Source of the DNA: Streptosporangiaceae bacterium
GTDB taxonomy: Bacteria; Actinomycetota; Actinomycetes; Streptosporangiales; Streptosporangiaceae
NCBI GenBank assembly: GCA_030039095.1
Contig: JASHQP010000769.1
Span: 1 to 7,004, forward strand
Reading direction: 5' to 3'
Length of the DNA: 7,004 nt
Shown here: positions 5,767 through 7,004 of the stretch, piece by piece
Layout of the letters: the number at the start of each line of letters is the position of its first letter
How positions within the stretch are numbered: the stretch's first letter is position 1
Translations under genes and position numbers: made by a program
The notes under the pieces: generated by a model
What the model saw: the letters and a program-made list of their open reading frames with translations, nothing else
Told to the model about the DNA's origin: nothing
Databases searched by the model: none

Positions 5767-7004
5767 TCACTCACCGGCTCGCGCAGCCGCTGGCCGCGCC
5801 CGCTCGCGCAGGTCCCGCTTGAGCACCTTCCCGCCGGCGTTGCGCGGCAGCGCGGCGGCGAACACGACCTCGCGCGGCACCTTGAAGTTGGCCAGCCGCT
5901 CCCGGCAGTGCGCGATCACGTCCGCCGCGCCGAGGCTCGCGCCCGGGCGCGTGACCACGTAGGCCAGCCCGACTTCGCCCAGCCGCTCGTCCGGCATTCC
6001 CACGACCGCGCAGTCGAGCACCGAATCCAGCTGCATGATCGCGTTCTCGACCTCGGCCGGGTACACGTTGAAGCCGCCAACCGTGAACATGTCCTTCAGG
6101 CGGTCGGTGATCGTCAGGTATCCGCGCTCGTTCAGGTGCCCGATGTCGCCCGTGTGCAGCCATCCGTCCGGCTCGATCGCGGCGCGCGTCGCCTCGGGGT
6201 CGTCGAGATAGCCCACCATCACGTTCGGGCCCCGCAGCAGGACCTCGCCGTCATCGCCGGGGCCCAGTTCCCGCCCGTCGGCATCAGCGATCCGGATCTC
6301 GAAGCCCGCGGCCGCGCACCCGCACGTGCCCGAGATCGTCTCTGCGTCGTCCCCCGGCAGGCACATGGTCACGACCACCGCCTCGGTGAGCCCGTAAGCG
6401 GTCAGGATCGTCTCGATGGCCAGCTCCGTCCACATCCGCTCGACGAGCGCGACCGGGACCATCGCGGCGCCGGTCACGACCAGCCGCAGCGAGGAGAGGT
6501 CGTGCTGGTCACGCCGCGGGTGGGCGAGGAGCTCGGTGAAGATCGTGGGCGGGCCCGGCAGCATCGTCACCCGTTCTGCCTCGATCTGCTCGAGCGCCCG
6601 GTCGATGCTGAAGGTAAGCTGCGGCACGATCGTTGCGCCGCAGAGCAGCGCCACCACCCAGCCCGCCTTGTAGCCGAACGTGTGGAAGAACGGCGCGATG
6701 ATCATGTACACGTCGCGCTCCGTGACCTGGCCCCGCTCGGCCCATGCCGCGGCGACCGCGATCGTCTGCCGGTGCGTCGACACCGCGCCCTTCGGCGCGC
6801 CGGTCGTTCCCGACGTAAAGATGATGTCGGCAACGTCGTCGGCCCGCACCCGTGCGGCCCGGGCACGGGCGGACTCTTCGGTGGTCTCGCCCGCCCTGGT
6901 GAGGAGGTGCTCCCAGGTCGTCACGCCGGGGGCCGGTGCCCGGGCGCCGCCGTTCGCCCGGCCGCCGTCGTTCGCCTGGGCGCCGTCGTTCGCCTGGCCG
7001 CCGT
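5767..7004 (-). CDS. fadD3: FadD3-type acyl-CoA synthetase (HIP-CoA ligase), 5' end beyond window
   Basis: The frame enters from the right edge with no stop and ends at TGA 5769-5767, giving about 411 visible residues. It is an ANL-family AMP-forming CoA ligase. Counting from the GTG codon at 6924, the motifs are IIFTSGTTGAPKGAV (34-48, ATP loop), FFHTFGYKAG (79-88), LPGPPTIF (122-129), TAYGLTEA (175-182), GWLHTGDIG (254-262), TDRLKDMFTVGGFNVYPAE (273-291) and PRNAGGKVLKRDL (360-372, with the C-terminal catalytic Lys). The whole resembles M. tuberculosis FadD3 (Rv3561, about 500 residues), which activates HIP, the propionate left after removal of rings A and B, with CoA. Linkage to ipdAB supports that role. 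The GTG at 6924 is unlikely to be the start, because the N-terminal substrate subdomain lies upstream. Just before it the protein carries an unusual repeated linker. It may share KstR2 control with the genes downstream. Confidence 0.92.
   Translation of the reverse strand, partial: GGQANDGAQANDGGRANGGARAPAPGVTTWEHLLTRAGETTEESARARAARVRADDVADIIFTSGTTGAPKGAVSTHRQTIAVAAAWAERGQVTERDVYMIIAPFFHTFGYKAGWVVALLCGATIVPQLTFSIDRALEQIEAERVTMLPGPPTIFTELLAHPRRDQHDLSSLRLVVTGAAMVPVALVERMWTELAIETILTAYGLTEAVVVTMCLPGDDAETISGTCGCAAAGFEIRIADADGRELGPGDDGEVLLRGPNVMVGYLDDPEATRAAIEPDGWLHTGDIGHLNERGYLTITDRLKDMFTVGGFNVYPAEVENAIMQLDSVLDCAVVGMPDERLGEVGLAYVVTRPGASLGAADVIAHCRERLANFKVPREVVFAAALPRNAGGKVLKRDLRERARPAAARAGE
6946..7004. 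repeat. 18-bp tandem repeat inside fadD3, running off the right edge
   Basis: Three full units (6946-6963, 6964-6981, 6982-6999) and the start of a fourth (7000-7004) follow the pattern GCCGTCGTTCGCCTGGSC, with a few substitutions in the first. On the coding strand they encode a run of QANDGA-like hexapeptides (QANDGA, QANDGG, RANGGA) in frame. The position is the segment between the N-terminal subdomain and the ATP loop of the synthetase, where homologues have a short variable stretch. The total copy number cannot be seen. Confidence 0.9.

Noticed and set aside
6509..6745. Small minus-strand frame within fadD3, and similar ones at 5079-5330 and 5771-6163
   Set aside because: Each is an out-of-frame shadow of fadD3 or ipdA with Arg/Gly-rich translation and no independent support.

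Overview
The window is very G+C-rich and every credible gene lies on the minus strand, packed with 4-base start/stop overlaps, GTG/TTG starts and GGAGG-type ribosome binding sites. Together with the protein sequences this points to an actinobacterium. I recognise the genes from memory of the Mycobacterium tuberculosis and Rhodococcus steroid-degradation proteins (the Rv3549c-Rv3561 neighbourhood), but the gene order differs from M. tuberculosis, so a non-mycobacterial actinomycete is likely. I cannot name a genus.

Reading in the direction of transcription (right to left): the 3' part of fadD3 (HIP-CoA synthetase) enters at the right edge and stops at 5767. A 257-base gap follows (5510-5766). 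It holds a near-consensus KstR2 operator (5742-5755) and a perfect 23-bp inverted repeat (5608-5672). Then comes a tight gene string: ipdA (5509-4646), ipdB (4649-3837), ipdC (3832-2675), an Rv3549c-like short-chain dehydrogenase (2678-1896), echA20 (1884-1120), a 67-residue acyl-CoA dehydrogenase C-terminal fragment (1118-915), and a crotonase-family gene (918 to beyond the left edge). The junctions overlap or are separated by 11 bases at most, so the seven are probably one transcript.

Together the named genes form the late steroid pathway that breaks the C and D rings of cholesterol-type molecules. FadD3 activates the HIP propionate with CoA. IpdC, together with IpdF (not in the window), prepares the ring system. 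EchA20 hydrolyses the five-membered ring and IpdAB hydrolyses the six-membered ring, after which thiolysis and beta-oxidation can proceed. The short-chain dehydrogenase travels with this set but I know of no proven reaction for it.

I see no wholly new system. The less ordinary parts are the perfect hairpin between the predicted operator and ipdA, the acyl-CoA dehydrogenase remnant translated inside the operon, the last crotonase, which lacks both classical hydratase glutamates, and in-frame tandem repeats that add low-complexity segments to FadD3 and IpdC. No RNA genes, CRISPR arrays or transposase genes were seen.
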